Made by a program: the position numbers and the translations under genes
Notes under the pieces: generated by a model
Told to the model about the DNA's origin: nothing
Database searches by the model: none
Seen by the model: only the letters and a program-made list of their open reading frames with translations
Origin: G965232465 sp965232465
GTDB lineage: Bacteria; Pseudomonadota; Alphaproteobacteria; JAQWUY01
Assembly: GCA_965232465.1 (NCBI GenBank)
Contig: OZ246977.1
Coordinates: 1,674,001 to 1,738,000 of the forward strand
Direction: 5' to 3'
Length of the DNA stretch: 64,000 nucleotides
In this document: positions 52,071-60,707 of the stretch, piece after piece
How positions within the stretch are numbered: the first letter of the stretch is position 1
How the letters are laid out: each line of letters opens with the position of its first letter

Positions 52071-52764
52071 CAGACACCTGCAAATAATGGGTGGTGGGAT
52101 ATTCGGCGACCGCACGGGGAATAATAGTTTTCGTATCCATGTCCGATGTAAATAACCCCGGTTGTGGGCTCCCTACATCGTTACCAAATAACACCCCTTG
52201 CCCATTTTCCTCAGCCATTGGTTGATATGCCAATAAGTCCGTCAATTCATAATCCCTGCGTTTTACCATGTTGCCCCCCACCAATGCCCATTCGGCAAAA
52301 ACAATCGGAGTGTGCGTCCCATCGACGGACTTTAACGACAACGCATCGCCCCACAAAATATTTTTTGACAATACAAATGCAATGGAATCGATAAACGCCG
52401 ATTGTACATTGCCTTTGTACAGTTTGTTATATAAAGATTTGACAATCTGTAACAACCGTTCCCGGCATTCGACCACATTATCGGACAATATATCGATACC
52501 ATATATGCTGGACACGGCAACAAACGCATACCGTTCAAAATATAGCTGTTGCGATTTATACCTTTTTACCACCACCGCCAATTTGCGTTCCAGTATCTTA
52601 ACCAAAAAATTCCCCGTGCCACACGCAGGTTCGAGAAATCGGGATTCGACATTTTCACACTCATGGGCGACCAAGTCCAGCATGGCGTTTACTTGTTGAT
52701 CGGCTGTGTACACTTCCGCATGGGTGCGTACCCGATGTTTACTTTTAATTAAGCCCCTTGTCAT
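52060..52764 (-). CDS. companion methyltransferase-like protein with motif I only
   Basis: 234 residues. The SAM-binding motif FLEPACGTGNFL (43-54) is intact, but I see no NPPY/DPPY catalytic motif; the rest includes FVAVSSIYGIDILSDNVVECRERLL, typical of N6-methylase folds, and ENGQGVLFGND. It overlaps the large methyltransferase gene by 11 bases, so the two are made together and may form one enzyme. It starts 84 bases after the lysR stop, all on the minus strand. Confidence 0.78.
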   Translation of the reverse strand: MTRGLIKSKHRVRTHAEVYTADQQVNAMLDLVAHECENVESRFLEPACGTGNFLVKILERKLAVVVKRYKSQQLYFERYAFVAVSSIYGIDILSDNVVECRERLLQIVKSLYNKLYKGNVQSAFIDSIAFVLSKNILWGDALSLKSVDGTHTPIVFAEWALVGGNMVKRRDYELTDLLAYQPMAEENGQGVLFGNDVGSPQPGLFTSDMDTKTIIPRAVAEYPTTHYLQVSDVR

Positions 52765-52847
52765 ATTTTTAAAACATTCCCTTTATAACAATACAGTTAA
52801 ATAATATCAAAAATCCCCCCTTTGTAAAGATAAATCACTATTGGATA

Positions 52848-53747
52848 TTATATAAACAATGGGATATTGTATATATTACATATGGTTGTGATAGCGTATT
52901 TTATAAGGCGTTTTTTTTGTTTTGTGCGTTTAAATATTAAGTTTATATCCCATGTGTGGTGAATGTCGTTTGGGCGGATGGGGCGTAATACACCCATTGC
53001 ACAATATGGCTGTGCCACATGTTCGGGTAAAATGCCCAAGGCAACGCCGGATTTAATGTATGCCAAGTGGGCTTCGGCGTTTGATGATTCAAAAAATGTT
53101 TCGGTTTTTGGCACATATTCCATATCGAACGATCGGGTGGAAAACATGTGGTTACCCAAAACTGCATCGGTTATATGCACATCGTCCACGGCAAACAAGG
53201 GGTGATTTTTACCAGCGTACAAATAACATTGTTCTTGATACAAGGTTATATAATCGAGCAAAGAATTTTTTTGCGGACTGATGCTAAATGCAAGGTGCAT
53301 GGTTTCATTTAAAATAGCATTTTCCAAATGGGTATGATTCGTATATTCCAAATGAAATTTTATGTCCGGTTTTTCCGTGCGAATGGTATGTAAAACCGCT
53401 TCGATTTTATTGTTTTTATCCGTATGGGTCATATCCATACAGCCAATGTGTAAGGTGCCTTGTAACAGCTGATATAATTCTTGGCTTTCCGTCCAAAAAT
53501 TATGGGTGTGTTGTAATAGTGTAATGGCATTTTCATAAAAAACTTCCCCATTTTCCGTTAAAGAAAAGCCCTTTGGTCCCCGTTCACACAAGCGATATCC
53601 CAGTTTTTGTTCAAGGGCGGTTATGTGATTCGATACGGTACCTGCGGACATGTGCAACACATTTTGTGCTTGGGAAAATCCCCCCGATTCCACAACCATT
53701 ACAAAACAATGTATGGATTTTAAGTTTATGTTATGAAACAATACCAT
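52848..53747 (-). CDS. LysR family transcriptional regulator
   Basis: 299 residues. The N-terminal winged helix reads IHCFVMVVESGGFSQAQNVLHMSAGTVSNHITALEQKLGYRLCER; the substrate-binding domain follows. AAGGGGGACC precedes the ATG. It faces away from the BMP-type importer operon and probably controls it; the effector is unknown. The terminal residues are basic. Confidence 0.88.
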   Translation of the reverse strand: MVLFHNINLKSIHCFVMVVESGGFSQAQNVLHMSAGTVSNHITALEQKLGYRLCERGPKGFSLTENGEVFYENAITLLQHTHNFWTESQELYQLLQGTLHIGCMDMTHTDKNNKIEAVLHTIRTEKPDIKFHLEYTNHTHLENAILNETMHLAFSISPQKNSLLDYITLYQEQCYLYAGKNHPLFAVDDVHITDAVLGNHMFSTRSFDMEYVPKTETFFESSNAEAHLAYIKSGVALGILPEHVAQPYCAMGVLRPIRPNDIHHTWDINLIFKRTKQKKRLIKYAITTICNIYNIPLFI

Positions 53748-54098
53748 GTGGTCCCCCTTATATAGTCAATTCAGTATAAAATGATTCGCCATATTATACT
53801 GCACGGTTTATTTTGTTGGTTATATAGTGAGTCTAAGGGGCTAACGCCCCAGCTTCTCTGTACATTCTTGCGTTTAATGTGGATTTACCCATGCTTCGCA
53901 TGACAAAAACCCACACATGTTCACCCCACTTTGCACCACAATGCCACTGCGTGGCAAGCGGTTGCAACCGTATATTGCATAATATCATAGCAATAAGTTT
54001 TCTAAAACATTTTTTAATATAATTATACATTTTTTTATGGGCGGATATGCTATCTTGTTTATATATGAAAATACGAGAAAATAGAAGGAATATACATC
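53748..54098. promoter_or_regulatory. divergent control region with clustered hairpins
   Basis: 350 bases between lysR and the importer operon. Four tiny hairpins are packed into 134 bases: GGGGC-taac-GCCCC (53837-53850), CATGC-ttc-GCATG (53890-53902), GCCAC-tgc-GTGGC (53943-53955) and the palindrome CGGTTGCAACCG (53959-53970). The stretch is less AT-rich than the flanks. It may be a palindromic repeat element or a structured RNA. Confidence 0.5.
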
Positions 54099-55043
54099 AT
54101 GAGAAAATTATTTAAAATATTAGCTGTTGCATGTGCTGTGTCCCTGTCCAGCGTTGCATTGGCGGACTTTAAGGTGGCAATCGTATTGCCCGGTGTCATT
54201 ACGGATAAATCTTTTAACCAAGCGGGGTACGAAGGCGTAAAGCGGGCATCTGAAACATTGGGTATCGACTTTGCATACTCTGAAAAAACCGCACAGCCCG
54301 ACCAACCGCAAGCATTGGCGGATTATGCCCGGCGTGGATATGACTTGGTCATCGGACATGGCGGGGAATTTCAGGAATCTGTTGACCGGGTTGCCCGTCG
54401 ATTCCCAAAAACCAAATTCGTTATCGTAAATGGGGTGGAAGCCGGCAAAAATGTGGCGACCATGAGCTTTGATTTCCCAAGCATGGGATATGTAATGGGG
54501 TACATTTCCGGTAAGACATCAAAAACAGGCAAAGGCGGATATATCGGTGCCCAAAAGTTAAAATTTTATGTGCAGTTGGGCGAAGGTTTTGAACAAGGTT
54601 TTAAGGTGGCAAACCCAAAGGGTACTGTACTGACCGCATGGACAAACGACTGGGATGATGTGGCAAAAGGTAAAGAGGCGGCACTTAATATGATCAGCGA
54701 AGGCGTCGATGTGGTGTTCCCCTCAATGGATAATGGCGTGGTCGGCAGCTTACAGGCGGCACGGGAAAAAGGCATCATGGGTATCGGTATTTATTACGAT
54801 GCAAAAGTCGACTGGCCAAAAACGGTTATTCAATCGGCCATCCTCGACATGCGCAGTGCATTGGGCGTTATCATCGCCGAAGCCAAGCAAGGGGACCTGA
54901 AAGGCAAGACATATAAGTTTGGTTTTGAAACCCCAGAGGCAACCCGGATTGGATCCTATTCTGATCGTGTGCCTATGGGCGTAAAATCCGAAGTAAACAC
55001 CATAATTGCGGATATTATTTCCGGCAAGTTAAACATCCAATAA
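54099..55043 (+). CDS. BMP-family ABC substrate-binding protein
   Basis: 314 residues. A Sec signal peptide ends SVALA, with no lipobox. The BMP pattern is clear: VAIVLPGVITDKSFNQAGYEGV, YDLVIGHGGEFQESV, FVIVNGVE and SEGVDVVFPSMDNGVVG. It binds a nucleoside, purine or related compound in the periplasm. A hairpin follows before the ATPase gene. Confidence 0.9.
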   Translation: MRKLFKILAVACAVSLSSVALADFKVAIVLPGVITDKSFNQAGYEGVKRASETLGIDFAYSEKTAQPDQPQALADYARRGYDLVIGHGGEFQESVDRVARRFPKTKFVIVNGVEAGKNVATMSFDFPSMGYVMGYISGKTSKTGKGGYIGAQKLKFYVQLGEGFEQGFKVANPKGTVLTAWTNDWDDVAKGKEAALNMISEGVDVVFPSMDNGVVGSLQAAREKGIMGIGIYYDAKVDWPKTVIQSAILDMRSALGVIIAEAKQGDLKGKTYKFGFETPEATRIGSYSDRVPMGVKSEVNTIIADIISGKLNIQ

Positions 55044-55067
55044 CCCAAATCTTAGAACACAAATGCT

Positions 55068-55088
55068 CCCTATGCACATCGCATAGGG
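55068..55088 (+). promoter_or_regulatory. intercistronic hairpin after BMP gene
   Basis: Stem CCCTATGC / GCATAGGG (55068-55075, 55081-55088), loop ACATC, no T run. Its right arm holds the G run that would serve as ribosome site for a GTG start at 55096, so it may both trim expression and mask translation. Confidence 0.65.
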
Positions 55089-55122
55089 GGTGTGCGTGGT
55101 ACAACACTTAAACAACAACAAA

Positions 55123-56667
55123 ATGACAGAGACGGCGATTACCTTACAAGGCGTGTCGAAAATATTCGATGGATTTTACGCACTAGATTCGGTGGATATG
55201 GACATTAAATCCGCCACAATTCACGCCATATTGGGGGAAAATGGGGCGGGTAAAACCACACTTATGAATGTGTTATTCGGGCTGTATCAACCAGAACAGG
55301 GACACATTACATTACATGGGGAACGGGTAAAAATCGCCTCGCCCCAAAAAGCAATGCAAATGGGCATCGGTATGATTCATCAACATTTTATGTTGGTGGA
55401 TTCATTAACTGCGGTCGAAAATGTGGCATTGGGATTGCCCCGTCAAGGTATGACCTTAAAACTGGATGCCATCGCCAAAAAATTACAAGATTTATGCGAA
55501 GAATATAATTTTGATGTAAACATACACGAACTCGTGTGGAAATTGCCAATTGGTATGCGTCAACGGATTGAAATTTTAAAGGTGCTTATTCGCAACGCCC
55601 ATATTATTATCTTGGACGAACCCACAAGTGTCCTTGCCCCCAATGAAATTAAAAGCTTTCTGGAGGGTATGAATCGCTTAAAAAAAATGGGAAAAACGGT
55701 TATTTTTATCACCCACAAGCTGGACGAAGTGATGGCAATTGCCGATACGGTAACCATTATGCAGCATGGGAAAGTCCGTGCCAATTTGCGTGTGGCGGAT
55801 ACCAATGTTAAGGAAATGGCAACACTTATGGTGGGGCGGGATATATCACACACACAGATTCAAAAAGACGATTGCCCAAAAAATACCCCGTCAAAAAATG
55901 CCCCCATTGTATTTAGTGCCAAGGGATTAAATGCCCACAATGCACAAGGCATACACGCCCTGCAAGATGTGAATATTGATATTCGTGCGGGGGAAATATT
56001 GGCGGTGGCGGGGGTGGATGGCAATGGACAAGCGGAACTTGCCAATGCCATTGTGGGGCTGTTAAAACCGGATTCGGGACACATTACATTGCACGGTACG
56101 GATATTACCCATACGACTGTATATGATCGGTGTCATACCCATAAAATCGCCTATGTTCCCGAAGACCGTCACCATACGGGATTGGTGCTTGATTTTACCA
56201 TTGCCCAAAACAGTATGTTACGGGATTTTGATACAGATACCTTTGCCAAAAAGGGCATTTTAAATTTTTCTGCCATTCGACAAAAAGCCTCCGCATGGGT
56301 AAAAAAATATGATGTACGGATGCGTACCATTGACCAACAGGTACGGTTTTTATCGGGGGGCAATCAACAAAAGCTGATTTTTGCCCGTGAAGTGGAACGC
56401 AACCCGGAATTGTTGGTGGTGATGCAGCCGTGTAAAGGGCTGGATGTGGGGGCCATCGAAGCCGTACAAAAAACCATTCTGAATGCCCGTGCCAATGGCA
56501 AAGCCATCTTGTACATATCCACAGAATTGGAAGACATTATGACCGTTGCCGACCGCATTGCGGTTATGTCCGGTGGACGCATTACCGGGGAACTTGCCCC
56601 CGGTGAGGTTACAGACGAAAAAATTGGTGCCTTAATGGGCGGTATTTCCGAAGGTACACTATCATGA
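55123..56667 (+). CDS. BMP-linked ABC ATPase, two nucleotide-binding domains
   Basis: 514 residues from ATG 55123 (MTETAITLQGVSKIF). A GTG at 55096 with AGGGGG upstream would add nine residues and is possible. The first domain has GENGAGKTT and ILDEPTSVLAPNE but a weak signature (WKLPIGMRQRIEIL); the second has a degenerate Walker A (GVDGNGQAE), signature LSGGNQQKLIFARE and no standard Walker B (VVMQPCKGLDVG). This asymmetry is normal in the YufO/sugar-type family. It energises the two permeases downstream. Confidence 0.88.
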   Translation: MTETAITLQGVSKIFDGFYALDSVDMDIKSATIHAILGENGAGKTTLMNVLFGLYQPEQGHITLHGERVKIASPQKAMQMGIGMIHQHFMLVDSLTAVENVALGLPRQGMTLKLDAIAKKLQDLCEEYNFDVNIHELVWKLPIGMRQRIEILKVLIRNAHIIILDEPTSVLAPNEIKSFLEGMNRLKKMGKTVIFITHKLDEVMAIADTVTIMQHGKVRANLRVADTNVKEMATLMVGRDISHTQIQKDDCPKNTPSKNAPIVFSAKGLNAHNAQGIHALQDVNIDIRAGEILAVAGVDGNGQAELANAIVGLLKPDSGHITLHGTDITHTTVYDRCHTHKIAYVPEDRHHTGLVLDFTIAQNSMLRDFDTDTFAKKGILNFSAIRQKASAWVKKYDVRMRTIDQQVRFLSGGNQQKLIFAREVERNPELLVVMQPCKGLDVGAIEAVQKTILNARANGKAILYISTELEDIMTVADRIAVMSGGRITGELAPGEVTDEKIGALMGGISEGTLS

Positions 56668-57791
56668 TGAAAATGATAAGAATTGTTTATATGTTATTGC
56701 CCCTGTGGGCATTGATTTTGGCGTTGGTGGTGGGGTCAATCCTGATTGCGGTTGGCGGTGTCAATCCCATACAAGCGTATTATGAATTGTTTAAGGGGGC
56801 ATTTTTCGATTACTGGGGATTATCGGAAACCTTGGTCAAGACATCGCCGATTTTGCTGGCCAGTTTGGCGGTTATCCTGCCGTTGCGATTGGGGTTGTTA
56901 AATATTGGGGCGGAAGGACAAATTTATATGGGCGGATTGTTTTCGGCAATGGCGGCGTTGTTATTACCCGATATGCCCATATTGTTACATATTTTTGTGG
57001 CGGTCGGTGCCGGTGCCATTGGGGGCGGATTGTGGGGCTTAATCCCCGGATACCTAAAAGCATATCACGGTATTAACGAAGTGATTGTTACCATTTTAAT
57101 GAACTTTATCGCCATAAATCTTGTCAGCTATGTAACCAGTGGACCGATGATGCAGCCAGGGGCCCCCTATCCATACACCAAAGAAATTAAACAAGACTTA
57201 CTGATGCCCATTATCATGCCGATGACCGATGTCCATATTGGGGTGGTGGTTGGGCTTATTTTGGCGGTGGTAATGTTTGTGGTGTTAAAATATACAACGC
57301 TTGGGTTTTCATTGGAAGCCACAGGCAAAAACCCAACGGCGGCAACATACGCCGGTATCCATGTAAAATCCCGTATTGTGGCGGTGATGTTTGTTGCCGG
57401 TGCCATTGGGGGATTGGCGGGGACATTTGAAATCTTGGGATTAAAATACCGCCTGTACCATCAATTTTCGAATGGGTATGGTTTCGATGGTATTGTGGCG
57501 GCGTTCATGGCAACCATTAACCCGATTATTGCCCCCATATCGTCGTTTTTCTTATCGGGGTTAAAAGCCGGTGCCTTAACCATGCAGCGATCACTTGGTA
57601 TTGAGGCAACTGTGATTGAGGCAATTCAGGGTATCGTTATTATCTTTGTTGCCGCCAGCTATGGTTTTAAGTTTAATGCGGAAAAGTGGCGGCGGATTAT
57701 ATCCCATCGTCAGGCATTGGATAATGCAGTTGGCGATACTTTTCAAAAACACAAAAAACATGAGGGGAAACATAAGGGGGCGGATGGATAA
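56664..57791 (+). CDS. BMP-linked ABC permease 1 (YufP-like)
   Basis: 375 residues with eight to ten membrane spans. Family motifs: RLGLLNIGAEGQIYMGG, GINEVIVTILMNFIAINLVSYV and GYGFDGIVAAFMA. It overlaps the ATPase stop (ATGA). The C-terminal 25 residues are charged and His/Lys-rich. Forms the channel with the next gene. Confidence 0.9.
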   Translation: MMKMIRIVYMLLPLWALILALVVGSILIAVGGVNPIQAYYELFKGAFFDYWGLSETLVKTSPILLASLAVILPLRLGLLNIGAEGQIYMGGLFSAMAALLLPDMPILLHIFVAVGAGAIGGGLWGLIPGYLKAYHGINEVIVTILMNFIAINLVSYVTSGPMMQPGAPYPYTKEIKQDLLMPIIMPMTDVHIGVVVGLILAVVMFVVLKYTTLGFSLEATGKNPTAATYAGIHVKSRIVAVMFVAGAIGGLAGTFEILGLKYRLYHQFSNGYGFDGIVAAFMATINPIIAPISSFFLSGLKAGALTMQRSLGIEATVIEAIQGIVIIFVAASYGFKFNAEKWRRIISHRQALDNAVGDTFQKHKKHEGKHKGADG

Positions 57792-58732
57792 TGTTTGATT
57801 TTTTGTTTGATTCACAATCTTTATTGGAATTCTTAAATACCAGTTTACGGTTGTCGATACCGCTTATATTCGCCGCCGTCGGGGGGGTGATTGCGGAAAA
57901 ATCAGGGGTGTTTAACATATCGCTCGAAGGCTGTATCCTTGGCGGGGCATTTGGGGCGGCGGTGGGGACATATGTAACCGGATCGCCTGTGTTTGGGGTG
58001 ATATTGGGTGTCAGTGTCGCCATGATGGCGGGGGCAATACTTGCCGGGCTGGCGGTGGGGCTTGCCATCAATCAATTGGTTGCCGGTATTGCCATTAACA
58101 TTTTAATGCTCGGCTTAACATCGTACTTGGCACGGCTTATTTTGGGGGCGGATGCCACGACGACCCTACCCGGATTTTATCCCGTGGCTATTCCCTTATT
58201 ATCGACCATACCGATAATTGGCGAACTGTTGTTTAAACAAGATGCGATTACCTATGCCATGTATATTCTTATTCCCCTGACTTGGTGGGGGATTTATAAA
58301 ACCCCTTGGGGCTTAAATCTGCGGGCGATTGGCGATTACCCTGTTGCCGCCGACAGTGCGGGTATCAATGTAAGCAAAGTGCGGGTGGCGGCAACCTTAA
58401 TCAGCTGTGCCATGGCGGGATTAGGCGGGTGTTACTTGGTGCTGAGCCAAGTATTCGTATTCACCGAACATATGAGTGCGGGCAAAGGCTTTATCGCCCT
58501 TGCCGCCCTGATATTAGGCGGGTGGAATCCCGCCCGGGCGATGTTGGCGGCGTTGCTTTTTGGTATGATGGATGCGTTACAATTACGATTACAATTTAAC
58601 AGCCCCGATGTGCCCTATCAAATCTTTTCCATGTTGCCGTATTTGGCATCGTTATTGGCCCTTATATTCTTGGCAAAACGCATTCATCCGCCCAAGGCAA
58701 TTGGCATTAAATACAGACGGGGGGGCAGGTAA
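57791..58732 (+). CDS. BMP-linked ABC permease 2 (YufQ-like)
   Basis: 313 residues with about eight spans. Motifs: EKSGVFNISLEGCILGGAFGAAVG, GIAINILMLGLTSYL and SAGKGFIALAALILGGWNP. Start overlaps the previous stop (TAATG). Second channel subunit of the importer. Confidence 0.9.
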   Translation: MFDFLFDSQSLLEFLNTSLRLSIPLIFAAVGGVIAEKSGVFNISLEGCILGGAFGAAVGTYVTGSPVFGVILGVSVAMMAGAILAGLAVGLAINQLVAGIAINILMLGLTSYLARLILGADATTTLPGFYPVAIPLLSTIPIIGELLFKQDAITYAMYILIPLTWWGIYKTPWGLNLRAIGDYPVAADSAGINVSKVRVAATLISCAMAGLGGCYLVLSQVFVFTEHMSAGKGFIALAALILGGWNPARAMLAALLFGMMDALQLRLQFNSPDVPYQIFSMLPYLASLLALIFLAKRIHPPKAIGIKYRRGGR

Positions 58733-58734
58733 GC

Positions 58735-59664
58735 ATGTCTATTATCGACGATCAAAAAATGATTGCAAACCCTGTACCGTGGCCAAATGGGGCAAAGGTG
58801 GCGTGTTGTTTAACCTTCGATATGGATTCGGACAGCCTGATACACCTTGACCACCCCACCGATGGGTTTAAGCGCACTTCGGCAATATCGATGTTGCAAT
58901 ACGGTCCACAGGTGGCAATTCCCCGCATTTTGGAAACATATAAACGGTTGGGGATTAAGCAAACTTTCTTTATCCCCGCATGGTGTATGGAACAGTATCC
59001 CGAAACGGTGGAACAGATACTAATGGGCGGGCATGAAATTGGACAACATGGATATTTACATGAAAACCCTGTGCCACAATCCCGTACACAGCAAGCGGGA
59101 TGGATCGATACATCATATGCGGTGATTGAAAAAATGACTGGACACCCGCCAAGGGGATATAGGGCACCATTATATAACTTTTCCAATCACACGGCGGATT
59201 TGTTGGCGGAACGGAACTTTTTGTACGATGCGTCCCTGATGGGGGATGATGTGCCATATATTATTACAGCCCAAACGGGGCGTTTGGTGGAAATCCCCTC
59301 CCATTGGGGGCTGGACGATTGGCCGCAATATGTACAATCGATGGACTTAAATTATATGATGCCGATTCGCTCCCCCAAAAATGGGTGGCAGATTTTTATG
59401 GAAGAATTTGAAACCGCATACCGCCATAATGGGTTATGGGTACCGGTTATACATCCCTTTGCCACGGGCAGACTATCCCGTTGGGAAGTGGTGGCAACCT
59501 TTATTGAAAATGTGCTTCATCGGGGCGATGTATGGTTTGCCCCGATGGAACACATTGCACAACATGTGCAACAGGTAACAGCGGATGGCATATACACCCC
59601 ACGGGTGGTACATATGCCCCAATATGATACAGCTGTAACGGTTACTACACATAACAAAAATTAA
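58735..59664 (+). CDS. polysaccharide-deacetylase-fold hydrolase (PuuE/allantoinase-like)
   Basis: 309 residues. The metal-site Asp pair lies in CLTFDMDSDS (Asp29, Asp31), with GHEIGQHGYLHE (His100, His105, His109) and the RAPLYNF motif (from Arg143). No signal peptide, so it is cytoplasmic and probably not a cell-wall enzyme. Cytoplasmic members include allantoinase PuuE and imidase-type enzymes; with a purine-type importer upstream it may open a cyclic amide. Two bases follow the permease stop. Confidence 0.82.
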   Translation: MSIIDDQKMIANPVPWPNGAKVACCLTFDMDSDSLIHLDHPTDGFKRTSAISMLQYGPQVAIPRILETYKRLGIKQTFFIPAWCMEQYPETVEQILMGGHEIGQHGYLHENPVPQSRTQQAGWIDTSYAVIEKMTGHPPRGYRAPLYNFSNHTADLLAERNFLYDASLMGDDVPYIITAQTGRLVEIPSHWGLDDWPQYVQSMDLNYMMPIRSPKNGWQIFMEEFETAYRHNGLWVPVIHPFATGRLSRWEVVATFIENVLHRGDVWFAPMEHIAQHVQQVTADGIYTPRVVHMPQYDTAVTVTTHNKN

Positions 59665-59678
59665 GGAGACTATACAAC

Positions 59679-60632
59679 ATGAGCAAACATGGTTATGAAG
59701 GGGGCAGATTAAACCTGCCATTTGTGGGCATATGTACCTTTGGGAAATATCCCTATGTGGCGGATTGGGATGCCATCGATGCGGATGTTGCCGTATTGGG
59801 GGCACCCTTTGATTTTGGGTGTCAATGGCGGTCCGGTGCCAGAATGGGCCCACGGGGCATTCGGGAGGCATCCACATTGTTTTCTTTTGGACACGCCGGG
59901 GCATATGACCACGAAGACGACATCACATACCTTGACCCCAGCACAGTAAAAATTGTCGACATAGGCGATGCGGATATTGTGCATACGGACACGGAAAAAA
60001 GCCATGCCAACATCGAGTATGGCGTTCGTAAGATCCTACAATCAGGGGCGATTCCCGTGGTTATGGGGGGGGATCATTCGGTAAATATCCCATGTATTAA
60101 TGCGTTTGACGGCCAACCGCCCTTTCATCTGATACAAATTGATGCCCACCTTGATTTTGTTGACGAACGCCACGGGGTGCGGTATGGACATGGCAACCCC
60201 ATGCGACGGGCGGCGGAAAAATCGTATGTAAAAGGCTTAACCCAAATTGGTATCCGCAATGTCTCATCGACCGCCCGGGATGGGTACGAAGATGCCCGCA
60301 ACATGGGATCAGACATCCAATCCGTACGGCAAATGCGGGCATTGGGGATTGGGGGTATGTTAAACCGTATTCCCAAAGGGGAACGGTATTATATCACCAT
60401 TGATATTGACGCATTCGACCCGTCCATTGCCCCCGGCACAGGCACCCCCAGCCACGGGGGATTCGAATATTATGAAGTCCTGGAATTGCTGGACGGCTTA
60501 ACCAAACAAGGGACAGTTATCGGGCTTGACTTGGTGGAAGTTGCCCCCGATTACGATGTAACCGGCTGTACATCGACCCTAGCAGCACAAGTGCTTATGA
60601 ACGCCATCGGACGGATTTTACACAACCGCTAA
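59679..60632 (+). CDS. ureohydrolase of the agmatinase family
   Basis: 317 residues. Mn-binding residues are all present: GGDHS (His133), DAHLD (Asp155, His157, Asp159) and DIDAFDPS (Asp242, Asp244). RYGHGNPMRRA resembles agmatinase substrate loops. It releases urea from a guanidino compound in the cytoplasm. Given its neighbours, the substrate could be agmatine, guanidinobutyrate or another guanidine made by the preceding hydrolase. GGAG precedes the ATG. Confidence 0.88.
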   Translation: MSKHGYEGGRLNLPFVGICTFGKYPYVADWDAIDADVAVLGAPFDFGCQWRSGARMGPRGIREASTLFSFGHAGAYDHEDDITYLDPSTVKIVDIGDADIVHTDTEKSHANIEYGVRKILQSGAIPVVMGGDHSVNIPCINAFDGQPPFHLIQIDAHLDFVDERHGVRYGHGNPMRRAAEKSYVKGLTQIGIRNVSSTARDGYEDARNMGSDIQSVRQMRALGIGGMLNRIPKGERYYITIDIDAFDPSIAPGTGTPSHGGFEYYEVLELLDGLTKQGTVIGLDLVEVAPDYDVTGCTSTLAAQVLMNAIGRILHNR

Positions 60633-60651
60633 GTTTATTAAAAAAGCCCAT

Positions 60652-60687
60652 AAAAAAAACCGCCCCTTACTTAGGACGGCTTTTTTT
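60652..60687. terminator. bidirectional terminator between converging operons
   Basis: A-rich arm with CCGCCCC pairs imperfectly with GGACGG and TTTTTTT (60652-60687). It lies between two convergent genes and can serve both. Confidence 0.7.
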
Positions 60688-60707
60688 GGGGTATTTGAAC
60701 GATATAT

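Noticed and set aside
53833..54030. 65-codon minus-strand open frame between lysR and the BMP gene
   Set aside because: The frame exists but has no ribosome site, and the DNA is a cluster of hairpins, which explains its unusual composition better than coding.
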